Both the position numbers and the translations under genes were made by a program. The notes beneath the pieces were generated by a model. It searched no databases. It worked only from the letters and a program-made list of their open reading frames with translations, and was not told the origin of the DNA. Below, in pieces: positions 7,230-15,547 of a DNA stretch of 21,784 nucleotides (the stretch's first letter is position 1; each line of letters starts with the position of its first letter). This stretch comes from JBBDYG01 sp040901765 (GTDB lineage: Bacteria; Planctomycetota; Planctomycetia; Pirellulales; Lacipirellulaceae): assembly GCA_040901765.1 (NCBI GenBank), contig JBBDYG010000081.1, positions 1 to 21,784 of the forward strand, read 5' to 3'.

Positions 7230-8690
7230 TTACATGATGTAGCGATCCCAACCCGCATAATGCTCTTGCACATTCCCGCGTGGAATACTCAGGGCGATCA
7301 AGACCAGGCCCACGATCATGTTGTTCCACATCGCAGGCGAGTTGCCACCCTGCAGCAGCCAGGGAGCGGCGATGATCCAACCGCCAAGGGCCAGATTGAG
7401 AAGACGCCCGGCGCGAATCACCTCGGCCATCACAATGATGGAAACGGTTACCACCACAGCGCCGGCCAAATGATTGCTATCGGCTGCGTAGCCTTCGGTT
7501 CCGAACACCGCCGGTGCGAACATCAGCCAGACGCCCACAGCAGCACTCAGCAGCAGCGTCCAGGGTGCGGTTACTCCCCAAGCCATCGGCGGCGCCATTT
7601 GCAGCGCCGGCGCGCCGTACCGCGGCGTGCGATGATCCGGGCCGCCGCCGTCGATCGTGTCGCCTACCCAAAAGGTGCGCCAAGCCGGTTTGCCGTTGCG
7701 AACGCTCTGGACCATGAACTGGCCCATCGCGATGACTTCATCCACCGCGAACGGAATCATGCACAACATGACAAATGCCGCAGCGAGGCAAAGCGTACAC
7801 CAGTGTCCGACAACCACCGGTTGGAGGATCACCAGCACGATGTGAACCAGCCCCAGCGGCACGACGAGAAGGAAAAAGAACAACACCATCCACGGCATGG
7901 TGCGCCAGCGCTCCCTGCCGCCCATCCATCCCATCAGCATTTCAAACGTATAGGCAATCGCTCCCAGGCCGGCATCGGAGATTGGCCACATACGCGAGAC
8001 TTCGGACTCCAGCACCCGGACCGTGCTGTTGCCAAAGAATGGCTCCCACACAGTGCTGGTGTAGCCCAACTGATAAGCTGCCAGGTAGCGCGAGATGAAC
8101 CATCCCACCAGAGCCAGTGCGATCATCGGCGCGCGCTGATGCCAGGTCGAAGGATTGTAGGACCAGCCGGGCGGAATTTCCGGCCCCGGCTTCATCATTG
8201 CCATGTGATGAGCCATGCCCGGCATCATGGGAATCAGAATGGAAAGCGCAATTGCCAACGCTCCCACCAGCGTGTCGTTCAAATAAGCCGCCGACGTGGG
8301 CGCCCAGAAGACCAGCGGGGCAAATTGCAACCAGACCCCCACGAAGCACACGCCCCAGCGCCCCCAGAAGTCCAGGCGCGGAAAGAGCGCCAGTGCGGCC
8401 AGCAGAACGAACAGCGCGCCGCTAACGACGTCGCTCCACGTCATCAGCGCACTGGAGTATCCGAACGTAAATGGGCTGCTGATCAGCCAGACACCGAGGC
8501 TCATGACCGTGAAGTTGGTCCACAGCCACTTGGCCCGCATCTCCACGATCATCTTGCGGTGATCGGTATGTTCGCCGGCCGCCAATTCGTCATCCACATC
8601 TTGGCTGCCGTGATTATGCTCCGATGCATCCTGATTGGGAGTTACATGGCCCGAATCCTGAGGATGCTGGTGGGGAGAGTCATGCTTCAT
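7230..8690 (-). CDS. Polytopic VKOR-like / SPW-repeat membrane protein
   Basis: 486 aa with roughly ten hydrophobic segments. The first 45 residues are hydrophilic and His-rich (HDSPHQH, HNH, HTDH). SPW-type units with W..G.WL..SP/AP appear near 60-75, 118-130, 385-396 and 435-445. The central part (about 265-325) is VKOR-like, with GHWCTLC giving a CxxC (C298/C301) in a membrane helix. VKOR proteins use this pair to re-oxidise thiols through quinones. A second loop Cys pair expected for full VKOR is not evident; only isolated C115 and C310 are seen, so activity may differ. ATG 8690 is chosen because AGGA lies 8 bases upstream; a TTG 13 codons earlier is an alternative. It probably manages the redox state of the many Cys-rich neighbours (inference). 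Confidence 0.82.
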   Translation of the reverse strand: MKHDSPHQHPQDSGHVTPNQDASEHNHGSQDVDDELAAGEHTDHRKMIVEMRAKWLWTNFTVMSLGVWLISSPFTFGYSSALMTWSDVVSGALFVLLAALALFPRLDFWGRWGVCFVGVWLQFAPLVFWAPTSAAYLNDTLVGALAIALSILIPMMPGMAHHMAMMKPGPEIPPGWSYNPSTWHQRAPMIALALVGWFISRYLAAYQLGYTSTVWEPFFGNSTVRVLESEVSRMWPISDAGLGAIAYTFEMLMGWMGGRERWRTMPWMVLFFFLLVVPLGLVHIVLVILQPVVVGHWCTLCLAAAFVMLCMIPFAVDEVIAMGQFMVQSVRNGKPAWRTFWVGDTIDGGGPDHRTPRYGAPALQMAPPMAWGVTAPWTLLLSAAVGVWLMFAPAVFGTEGYAADSNHLAGAVVVTVSIIVMAEVIRAGRLLNLALGGWIIAAPWLLQGGNSPAMWNNMIVGLVLIALSIPRGNVQEHYAGWDRYIM

Positions 8691-8721
8691 GGAATTGGTC
8701 CTATTGCGAATGGACAGCCGT

Positions 8722-8793
8722 TTATTCAAGCGACGCTACCGCTTCTAATTCGCGTTCGGGATACCAAGCCCGATACGCCGCGCCGCTACTCAT
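8722..8793 (-). CDS. Candidate 23-aa ORF coupled to the adaptor gene
   Basis: ATG at 8793 overlaps the adaptor stop as ATGA (8790-8793). The frame encodes MSSGAAYRAWYPERELEAV and ends SLE then TAA at 8722, 31 bases before the chosen start of the VKOR-like gene and overlapping that gene's alternative TTG start. It may be a micropeptide, or simply carry ribosomes from the adaptor to the next gene. It has no family resemblance and only the ATGA overlap supports it. Confidence 0.35.
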   Translation of the reverse strand: MSSGAAYRAWYPERELEAVASLE

Positions 8794-10988
8794 TTGTTCG
8801 TCGCGCTTAATTTCGTGATGACATAGTCGCCCGATTTCACGGCGAGCCGACCCTCGACCTGGTCTCCCGGTTCAATGCCCTTCAGCACTCCGGGGCTGGC
8901 TACGCCAAAACGCATCGTCATGCCCGGCATCAGACCGGGGATGTCGTCGTGATCCAGCGTCACGGACTGTTGATCCACTCCGATAGCTACCACCTTGGCT
9001 GTTACGTCGTACTGCTTGGCCGCCGACCGGTCCGACTTCGGCTCCTCACGTGTTGCTTTCGATTTCAATCGTTCAATCTTCGCCAAGATCTCTTCCGGGT
9101 TTTCTTTGGCCTGTTGCACACAACCTTTGCAGCATAGAAACACTGGCTGGTCTTGCAGCATGATTTTGATCGGCACGCCCATCGACCCCAGCGGCTCTTC
9201 CGTCACGGGGCAGATCGCTTGGGCGATCGCCAACTCGCGGTCATCGGCCGGTAGCTTGGCGATGTTTTCCAGGTCATCGGCCGAGGGTTCTTTGCCCTTC
9301 GCGGTGGGCGACGCGTTCGCGCTGGCACTCGAACGGGCGCTGCCCGTCGCTCCGCCGCCACTGGGACCACCGCTGGCGCCGAAGTAGGCAGAAGCGGCGC
9401 CTGGATTCAGCCGAGTTTCGGCGTCGAGCAAGAACGAACCGGCGGCGGCGACCCGATCGCCCGACGAAATCCCCGACAGCACGGGATAGTAGCCTCCCGT
9501 GCGCGGACCAAGCTCGACTTCCACGCCCTCAAATAACCCTGGTTCACGTTCCACGTACACAACTTTCATCGTTCCGGTGTCAATCACTGCCTGTTCTGGA
9601 ACGGTGAGGACCGTGCCTTCCGGTGGCGGCGCCAGCCGCTCCAGATACTTGGCGGCATCCTCCTCCATTGGCTGCTCGCAGCCTTTGCAGCAGAGAAAAA
9701 TGGCTTGCTCGCCGACTTGCATCTTCACCGGTTCCCCCATGCTGCCGAGCTTGGCCCCCGTGACAGGACAAATTTTTTGGAGCGCGATTAAGGTCGCGTC
9801 AGTCCCGTCGGCCGGTTCTTGAGGACTGGCGAGACGAGCGCGGAACGGCTCCGTGTCGCTCACGGGAGTGTTCACCGTGACCGTCGCATACATCCCCGGA
9901 CGCAGGAGCAGATCGGCGTTGTCTACGGCGATGCGCACGCGGCTGGTCCGCGTGTCGGGATCGAGTTCCGGGTAGACGAGCGAGATTTCGCCCTCGAAGG
10001 ACTTCCCAGAAAAGGCTTCCACGGTCGCTTTTACAGGTTGTCCAACGCGGAGAAACGACAAATCGCGCTCGAAAACGTCAGCCTCGATCCAAACGTGAGA
10101 CAGGTCGGCAATTTTAAACAGGACGGCTCCCGCCGTGACCGAGACGCCCTCCACGACATTCTTCTCCACTACTTGTCCGTGCTGCGGCGATCGGATTAGC
10201 AGACGCGGGCGATTAGTGCTCGTCTTCAAGGCGTCGTCGATCTCCGCATCGTCAATCCCCAGCAGTTTGAGCCGCTGGCGCGCGCTCGCCACCAAGTCGG
10301 TTGATTCGTACTTTTGCGCGAGCTGCAGCTCCTGCACACTGCTATACAGTTCGGGGCTGTAGATCTCCGCCAGCGGATCGCCCTCTTTCACCGTGGCGAA
10401 CGTCTTGTTCACGTATAGCTTCTCGATATAGCCCGACACGCGCGTCACGATCTCGGAAAGCCGGCTCTCATCATAGGCGACGTAGCCCACCGTCCGGACC
10501 TCTTTCGTGAGCGGCATGTAGCTTGCCACGGCGGTCTCGACCCCGGCCAGCTTCACTCGCTCGGGCGTAAGTTGCACGCGGGCGGTGATCCCTTCGGGCA
10601 ACTCGGCAACTTCCCCCTTTTTTCGCTTCGAGAGAGGCATGCCGCAGATGGGGCAGCTCGGCACCGCGCCGTTGGGTTCCAGTCCGGGTCTGATGACGTT
10701 GGGATGCATCGGGCAGTAATACTCCGTATCCGCGGAGGCTGCCGACGACTGCGCGGCCGGACGCGTCCAGCGATCCCAATAGTTCTCGATGGTTCGCCAG
10801 TACACCATGAGCAGGCCGATGCCCACAAAGAGCGCGATGAAACGCAGCCGCACCTCGATGGCGCGAATCGTAAATTTCGCTCGTTGCCAGCCGCGATTCG
10901 CTTCAGGCTGGGCGGGCGGCATCTCCACCGAAGACTCGCTTGGCTCCGCTGAAAGGTCGTTGCGCTGCTCTGGATTGATTTCGCTCAT
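8790..10988 (-). CDS. CusB-type efflux adaptor with extra Cys modules and a CusF-like tail
   Basis: 732 aa periplasmic adaptor bridging an RND pump and an outer-membrane channel. Order: soluble N-terminus; membrane anchor about 48-66; heavy-metal-binding YYCPMHP...CPICGMPLSK (90-120); HlyD/CusB lipoyl and hairpin core (about 165-300); beta-barrel (about 300-373, ending PGMYATVTV). A Cys module follows (C407, LGSMG 414-418, C433-C434, C437), then membrane-proximal strands (457-525), a Gly/Ser-rich linker, a second module (C593, C619-C620, C623), and a CusF-like domain (659-732) with H680, M690 and M692. The CusF Trp position appears to be Met687. The usual CusB is about 400 aa. Cu(I)/Ag(I) is the likely cargo. 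ATG 10988 has GAGG 6 bases upstream; a TTG five codons earlier is less likely. Its pump partner is probably the 1453-aa permease. Confidence 0.93.
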   Translation of the reverse strand: MSEINPEQRNDLSAEPSESSVEMPPAQPEANRGWQRAKFTIRAIEVRLRFIALFVGIGLLMVYWRTIENYWDRWTRPAAQSSAASADTEYYCPMHPNVIRPGLEPNGAVPSCPICGMPLSKRKKGEVAELPEGITARVQLTPERVKLAGVETAVASYMPLTKEVRTVGYVAYDESRLSEIVTRVSGYIEKLYVNKTFATVKEGDPLAEIYSPELYSSVQELQLAQKYESTDLVASARQRLKLLGIDDAEIDDALKTSTNRPRLLIRSPQHGQVVEKNVVEGVSVTAGAVLFKIADLSHVWIEADVFERDLSFLRVGQPVKATVEAFSGKSFEGEISLVYPELDPDTRTSRVRIAVDNADLLLRPGMYATVTVNTPVSDTEPFRARLASPQEPADGTDATLIALQKICPVTGAKLGSMGEPVKMQVGEQAIFLCCKGCEQPMEEDAAKYLERLAPPPEGTVLTVPEQAVIDTGTMKVVYVEREPGLFEGVEVELGPRTGGYYPVLSGISSGDRVAAAGSFLLDAETRLNPGAASAYFGASGGPSGGGATGSARSSASANASPTAKGKEPSADDLENIAKLPADDRELAIAQAICPVTEEPLGSMGVPIKIMLQDQPVFLCCKGCVQQAKENPEEILAKIERLKSKATREEPKSDRSAAKQYDVTAKVVAIGVDQQSVTLDHDDIPGLMPGMTMRFGVASPGVLKGIEPGDQVEGRLAVKSGDYVITKLSATNK

Positions 10989-10998
10989 AGTCTGCCTC

Positions 10999-11033
10999 GG
11001 CAATTCTCGGGACTTGCCCCGTGCTTACGTCAA
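10999..11033 (-). promoter_or_regulatory. Possible promoter/operator before the adaptor gene
   Basis: A TTGACG (-35-like) lies at 11033-11028 on the minus strand. An inverted repeat GGCAA/TTGCC with a 10-base spacer (10999-11018) follows, just ahead of the adaptor's ribosome-binding site. A good -10 box at normal spacing is not visible, although GAGAAT occurs at a long spacing, as in MerR-controlled promoters. This is suggestive only. Confidence 0.22.
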
Positions 11034-11193
11034 CCCGCGAAAAGAAACGAGCCACAATCTGCGCCGATGCTGTCCATTACAAGCATCCGACGGCAGTTAA
11101 AACTAGGCGAGCGCGGTGAGTCACCACCGATCGCGAAGACTCCCCGCAAGAGAGCGGCGTTGCAACGCAACGCGCGCAGCGGGGGCGCAGGAG

Positions 11194-11580
11194 TTACACT
11201 TGCAGACAGATATGCTTTGAGACTAGCGTTTGAAGCTCAGCGCCCGCGGCAAAGATCGAAGTTTCCAATCCGGTGGTACGCCCGCTGTCAGTTGTCGCTA
11301 CGACTACGGTGGTCACGATCGTACATGACTGATCGAGACCACGACGATCCGGCTTGGTTGGTGGCGCCTCCCTATCCGGTCTCGGGGCGTGGCTGCCTTC
11401 GGAGCAAGCCGGGCCACATTTGCAGCCTTCACCACAGCAGCACTGGACTTCGCCCGACGTTTTCGCAATTTGCACGGCGACGCAATCCGCTCTTGCAGCG
11501 GGCACACCGGCCGCCGGCACACTGATTGTCAGCGCGAGAACAGTGAGCCAGCGTCTTCGTCGAGTCGGAGGTTTCATCAT
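11194..11580 (-). CDS. Exported Cys-rich small protein heading the left gene set
   Basis: 128 aa. An Arg-rich start and hydrophobic core (WLTVLALTISVPAAG), then ARA-DC, look like a Sec signal peptide cleaved near 32. The mature protein has a dense cluster QCCCGEGCKCGPACSEG (about 46-62), then a Pro/charged linker, C86, and a hydrophobic C-terminus ending SKHICLQV (C125). Nine Cys in all suggest a metallothionein-like metal buffer or periplasmic sensor; no family is recognised. Translation starts at an ATGATG pair with no Shine-Dalgarno, but a TATAAT lies 4 bases upstream, so the mRNA could be leaderless. It is 205 bases ahead of the adaptor gene, in the same direction. The other minus-strand set is headed by a comparable Cys/His-rich exported protein. 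Confidence 0.65.
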   Translation of the reverse strand: MMKPPTRRRRWLTVLALTISVPAAGVPAARADCVAVQIAKTSGEVQCCCGEGCKCGPACSEGSHAPRPDREAPPTKPDRRGLDQSCTIVTTVVVATTDSGRTTGLETSIFAAGAELQTLVSKHICLQV

Positions 11581-11584
11581 TTGG

Positions 11585-11590
11585 ATTATA
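11585..11590 (-). promoter_or_regulatory. Consensus -10 box (TATAAT) adjoining the start codon
   Basis: A perfect TATAAT reads on the minus strand, four bases (ccaa) before the ATG of the Cys-rich protein gene. Transcription about 7 bases downstream would begin at or next to the start codon, giving a leaderless mRNA. No convincing TTGACA-like -35 is present 16-18 bases upstream, so an activator may be needed, or the match is chance. Confidence 0.4.
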
Positions 11591-11837
11591 CGCTCTCGGC
11601 AGCCGGTCAGTTTACCGATCGAGCCTCATTTCCGAAAGTTCCCTCAAAACCCGATTGTAGCTTTCCAAATACCGTGAAAAATATGACGATTTTGCCGTCT
11701 GTGCGGCCGATTGGGGCGTCGCAGGACCGTACCGACGGGAAATGCCGAATTTAAGGAAAAGCCGATATTTTCGTCACAACCGGGGGTCTTCGTTCGCTAA
11801 CCCGCCGACCCTTGGATCACCACCCAGTGGAGCTGTC

Positions 11838-13292
11838 ATGCGTACCGCTCGTCGAGCCGCATGCGCGGGTTATGCGTTTTTCTTTATGCTGGTCGCTCAG
11901 GGGGTTGGCTGTCGTTCAGGCACCTCAGCCCCGAGCTGGCAGTCGTCCCCCGTTCCGACGCAGGACGAAGTTGCGGCGGAAGAATTTCCGTCGGTACACC
12001 TACCTGCCCTCTCGGACTCGGCTGTTCTCGGCGAGAGCAACGAGGGTTTCGCTCAGCCGTCGATCCAGTCGGTTGTTTTCTCGCAACCAGTCGCAGAAGA
12101 AGTCCCGCTGCCGGCACCCGACCGGACGAATGCAGCGTTGGAAGTAGAGCCATTGGTGGCCCAAGTCTTGTCGCTAAATCCTGATATCCGATCGGCCAGC
12201 GCTGCGTGGCGAGCCGCGGCCGAGCGATATCCCCAGGAGATTTCGCTCGACGACCCGATGTTTGGGTACATGCTCGGCCCAGGCTCATGGGGAAGCGATG
12301 AAGTCGACTCGGCCTACACGCTGGAGGCGTCTCAGAAAATACCCTGGCCCGGCAAGCGCCGCCTGCGAGGAGACATCGCGCGGGCCGAGGCGAACGCCGC
12401 CTACTTTGACGTGGGCGAACAGCGACTGCGGATCGCCGAGGCCACTCGCCTGGCGTACTACGATTACTTCTTGGCGCACCGTCAACTGGCCGTGCTGGAG
12501 GAATCGACTAAGCTGCTGGGAGGTTTTCGCGAGATCGCCCTGCGGAAGTTTGAGGCGGCCGAAGCCGAACAGCAAGACGTTTTGCTGGCCGACGTGGAGC
12601 TTGCCCAAATCGAACGGCGACGGCTAGAGCTGGTGAGAACCGAGCGCGTGGCGCGGGCCCGCATCAACACGCTTCTTTTCGCCGCGCCTGATGCGCCACT
12701 CTCATCTCCGCCAACTGACTTAGAAATGGGCGGCACGCTGCCACCGTCGGAGGAGCTTGTGGCCCTGTCGTTGTCGCAGCGCCCGGAATTGGCCGCGCAA
12801 ATGGCGCGAATCCGGCGGGAACGCTATTCCGCGGCCCTCGCTCAAAAAGAGTTCTATCCCGACATGGAATTTGTCGCCCGCTACGATGCTTTCTGGCAAG
12901 AGGAGCCGCTACGGCCCATGGTCGGCATGAATATCAATGTCCCTGTCTACAAGCAAAAACGCCGGGCGGCGGTACGCGAAGCCAACGCCCGTGGCGCCCA
13001 GCAACAAGCAACGCTCGAATCTCAAGTGGTTAAAACAAGTTTTGAGGTTGAGCAAGCCTATCAGCGTGTGCAGGAAAGCGCGGAAGCATTGGAGATCTAC
13101 AAGCAGCGGATACTTCCCACGGCGCGGCACAGCGTCGAGGCCGCGCAGGCCAGCTATACATCGGGCCGCCTCGATTTTCTCCGGCTTGTCGAGTCGCAGC
13201 GCCAACTTCTCGCTCTGGAAGAAGGATACTACGCGGCGGTCGCCGAATACCACCAACGACTCGCTGAATTGGAGCGACAGGTGGGTATTTGA
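11838..13292 (+). CDS. TolC/CusC-family outer-membrane efflux protein
   Basis: 484 aa outer-membrane channel subunit. It is the only one in the window and the only efflux gene on the plus strand, so it may serve both RND pumps. The N-terminus has a hydrophobic signal and a possible but imperfect lipidation site QGVGC (Cys25). A Ser/Pro-rich linker precedes two OEP repeats: LVAQVLSLNPDIRSASAAW (about 106-124) through a long coiled segment (170-280), then LVALSLSQRPELAAQ (307-321) with FYPDMEF and MVGMNINVPV, followed by a second coiled helix (380-480). SASAAWRAAAERYPQ and SQKIPWPGKRRLRGDI are typical of heavy-metal OMFs. ATG 11838 is chosen because TGGAG lies 5 bases upstream. An in-frame ATG at 11742 would add 32 residues lacking signal-peptide character. 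It ends 9 bases from the convergent ATPase gene with no clear terminator. Confidence 0.93.
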   Translation: MRTARRAACAGYAFFFMLVAQGVGCRSGTSAPSWQSSPVPTQDEVAAEEFPSVHLPALSDSAVLGESNEGFAQPSIQSVVFSQPVAEEVPLPAPDRTNAALEVEPLVAQVLSLNPDIRSASAAWRAAAERYPQEISLDDPMFGYMLGPGSWGSDEVDSAYTLEASQKIPWPGKRRLRGDIARAEANAAYFDVGEQRLRIAEATRLAYYDYFLAHRQLAVLEESTKLLGGFREIALRKFEAAEAEQQDVLLADVELAQIERRRLELVRTERVARARINTLLFAAPDAPLSSPPTDLEMGGTLPPSEELVALSLSQRPELAAQMARIRRERYSAALAQKEFYPDMEFVARYDAFWQEEPLRPMVGMNINVPVYKQKRRAAVREANARGAQQQATLESQVVKTSFEVEQAYQRVQESAEALEIYKQRILPTARHSVEAAQASYTSGRLDFLRLVESQRQLLALEEGYYAAVAEYHQRLAELERQVGI

Positions 13293-13301
13293 ACGAACGC
13301 G

Positions 13302-15482
13302 TCACTCTTCGGCCTTAGTGATTGCCAGCAATCGCAGTCCGTTAAAAATCACGAGCAATGAAGCTCCCGTGTCGGCTGCGATGGCTCCCCAAAGGGAGGA
13401 AATCCCGATCAGCGTCAACACGACGAATAGCGCCTTCACGGCCAGCGAAAACGCGATATTCTGACGGATGATTGTCAGCGTCCGCCGCGAATGCCTGATG
13501 AGCCACGGCAACCGCGTGAGGTCGTCGGACATCAATGCGATGTCGGCTGTTTCGATGGCGGCATCGGTGCCGGCGGACCCCATCGCGATGCCAATCGTCG
13601 CGCGGGCAAGTGCTGGGGCATCGTTGACGCCGTCACCAACCATCGCCACGCGCTCGTACTTCGAGACAAGCGCTTCAACGGCTGCGACTTTGTCTTCGGG
13701 CAACAATTCCGCAAGGAATTCATCAACGCCGGTCTCCTTGGCGATCGCTTCGGCAGTAGGACGGTTGTCGCCGGTCAGCATAATCAGATGTTTAATGCCA
13801 GCGGCGCGCAAGTCGTCTAGTGTCTTACGTATCCCTGGACGAACTTCGTCGGCCAGCGCAATCAGTCCGCAAACATGCTGGTCGTGCCCCACGACGACGA
13901 CCGTGCGACCTAAACCAGACATCGATTCGAGTCGCTGATGGATCTCATCCGTCTCCTGTCCTCGCTCTTCGAGGTAACGGTGCGAACCGAGCCAAAACTC
14001 GCGGTCGCCAAATGTCGCAGTCGCTCCCTTTCCCTTAATCACTTGAAAATTGGCCGTCTTACTGGGAGTGATGTCATGCGCTGCGGCATAGTCGAGCACT
14101 GCTCGGGCGATCGGGTGCTCGGAATGCTGTTCCATGCCCGCAGCTCGTTCGATAAGTTCCCGCTCATCGTGGCCGCTGAGCGGCACGATTTCGACGACTT
14201 GCGGACGTCCGGCGGTGAGGGTCCCTGTCTTATCCAGCGCGATCGCGTTGAGGTACGCCGGTGCTTCGAGATAGACGCCTCCCTTGATCAGCACTCCCTG
14301 TCGAGCGGCGGCAGTAAGGCCAGCTACTATGCTGACTGGCGTGGAGATCACCAGGGCACACGGGCAAGCGATGACAAGCAGCACGAGCGCGCGATAAAAC
14401 CAAATCGATATATCTCTTCCGAACGCCAACGTTGGAATCAGAAATACAACCGCAGCCAGAAGCATGACGACGGGCGTGTAGATTCTGGCGAATTTTTCTA
14501 CCCACTGCTCGGAAGGACCGCGCCGCGATTGCGCCGCGCTAATCATACGGATGATCTTGGCGAGCGTGGTGTCGGTCGACGGCTTGGTGCTCTCGATCTG
14601 AAGCGCCCCGTCGCCGTTGATCGTTCCCGCAAATACATCATCACCAGGCTTCTTGATGACCGGCTGGCTCTCACCGGTAATCGGCGCCTGGTTGACATCG
14701 CTCTCGCCTTCTTTGACGCGCCCATCGAGTGGAATCTTCTCTCCGGGCTTCACGACGAGCGTGGCGCCGACTGACACCTGATCGGGAGCGATTTCCTCGG
14801 TGGAACCATTCTCCCGCAGCACGCGGGCCATTGGCGGAGCAATCTGCATGAGAGCGGCGACTGCTCGCCTCGCGCGGCCTACGCTCCACGACTCCAAAAG
14901 AAGCGACAACGAAAAGAGAAATGCGACTGCGGCGGCTTCGAACCACTCGCCGATTGCAATTGCACCTGCCACAGCAACCGTCATTAGCAAATTCATGTCG
15001 GGCTGAAGACGACGCGCGGCATACCAAGCCTTTGGAATAACGCTCCATGCGCCGGCGAGGGCCGCCAACCCGTAAAAGACCTTCGCCTGCCACGGGGCAC
15101 CATCCGTCTTCAGCACAAAAGCCGCTTGCAGCCCTCCAGCCGAGACAATTTCGAGCAGTATGCCGACAACTATGGACGAGGCGCTAAGAGCGGTGAGAAT
15201 GGTCTTTCCCCACCACTCCCACGTCCCTGAAGTTTCAGGTTGAACAACACGGTCGGCCCAAAGCTCCGCCTGCATCCCAGTCCGGGCAACTGCGTGAAGA
15301 ACGTCGGCTGTAGATACGACCGTTGGACCTGCGGCAATCGTCATCTTTCCATTGAGTACATCAAATGACAGACTCGATTCACCACCCACGAGAGGACCGA
15401 TCGCGCGTTTGAGTACGGTGACTTCTTCCGCGCAATCCATGCCGTGGATTCGGAACTGTCGCGATTGACTCTCAGCCGACAT
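13302..15482 (-). CDS. P1B-type heavy-metal ATPase, Zn/Cd/Pb (ZntA/CadA-like)
   Basis: 726 aa inner-membrane pump moving metal from cytoplasm to periplasm with ATP. It has one N-terminal HMA domain with GMDCAEE (14-20), then membrane helices; the actuator TGES (269-272); the TM6 CPC motif (373-375) in VIACPCALVIS; phosphorylation site DKTGTLT (D417); SEHP (454-457); and MVGDGVNDAPA (614-624). TM7-8 carry K683 (VKALF) and D704 (AADTGASLLVIFNGLRLL), the Lys/Asp pair typical of P1B-2 Zn(II)/Cd(II)/Pb(II) pumps rather than Cu(I) pumps. The start at 15482 has AGGGG close upstream. A second in-frame ATG at 15551 overlaps the lipoprotein stop as ATGA and would add 23 residues lacking HMA character. 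Ions delivered to the periplasm could be collected by the nearby RND system. Confidence 0.95.
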   Translation of the reverse strand: MSAESQSRQFRIHGMDCAEEVTVLKRAIGPLVGGESSLSFDVLNGKMTIAAGPTVVSTADVLHAVARTGMQAELWADRVVQPETSGTWEWWGKTILTALSASSIVVGILLEIVSAGGLQAAFVLKTDGAPWQAKVFYGLAALAGAWSVIPKAWYAARRLQPDMNLLMTVAVAGAIAIGEWFEAAAVAFLFSLSLLLESWSVGRARRAVAALMQIAPPMARVLRENGSTEEIAPDQVSVGATLVVKPGEKIPLDGRVKEGESDVNQAPITGESQPVIKKPGDDVFAGTINGDGALQIESTKPSTDTTLAKIIRMISAAQSRRGPSEQWVEKFARIYTPVVMLLAAVVFLIPTLAFGRDISIWFYRALVLLVIACPCALVISTPVSIVAGLTAAARQGVLIKGGVYLEAPAYLNAIALDKTGTLTAGRPQVVEIVPLSGHDERELIERAAGMEQHSEHPIARAVLDYAAAHDITPSKTANFQVIKGKGATATFGDREFWLGSHRYLEERGQETDEIHQRLESMSGLGRTVVVVGHDQHVCGLIALADEVRPGIRKTLDDLRAAGIKHLIMLTGDNRPTAEAIAKETGVDEFLAELLPEDKVAAVEALVSKYERVAMVGDGVNDAPALARATIGIAMGSAGTDAAIETADIALMSDDLTRLPWLIRHSRRTLTIIRQNIAFSLAVKALFVVLTLIGISSLWGAIAADTGASLLVIFNGLRLLAITKAEE

Positions 15483-15547
15483 CACTGCCCCTTGGAATGG
15501 GGGTTCGGAGGAACGCCGGCACAGCCACGACGCTCCGACTCCTTGAC

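Noticed and set aside
7197..8810. Long plus-strand open frame (537 codons) antisense to the VKOR-like gene
   Set aside because: It is His/Arg/Gln-rich with no domain or ribosome site. The minus strand has clear membrane helices, a CxxC motif and a good start, so the plus frame is a shadow of high-GC codon bias.
13293..13301. Bidirectional terminator between the TolC-family and ATPase genes
   Set aside because: Only 9 bases separate the stops, and no stem with a U-run could be drawn across the junction.
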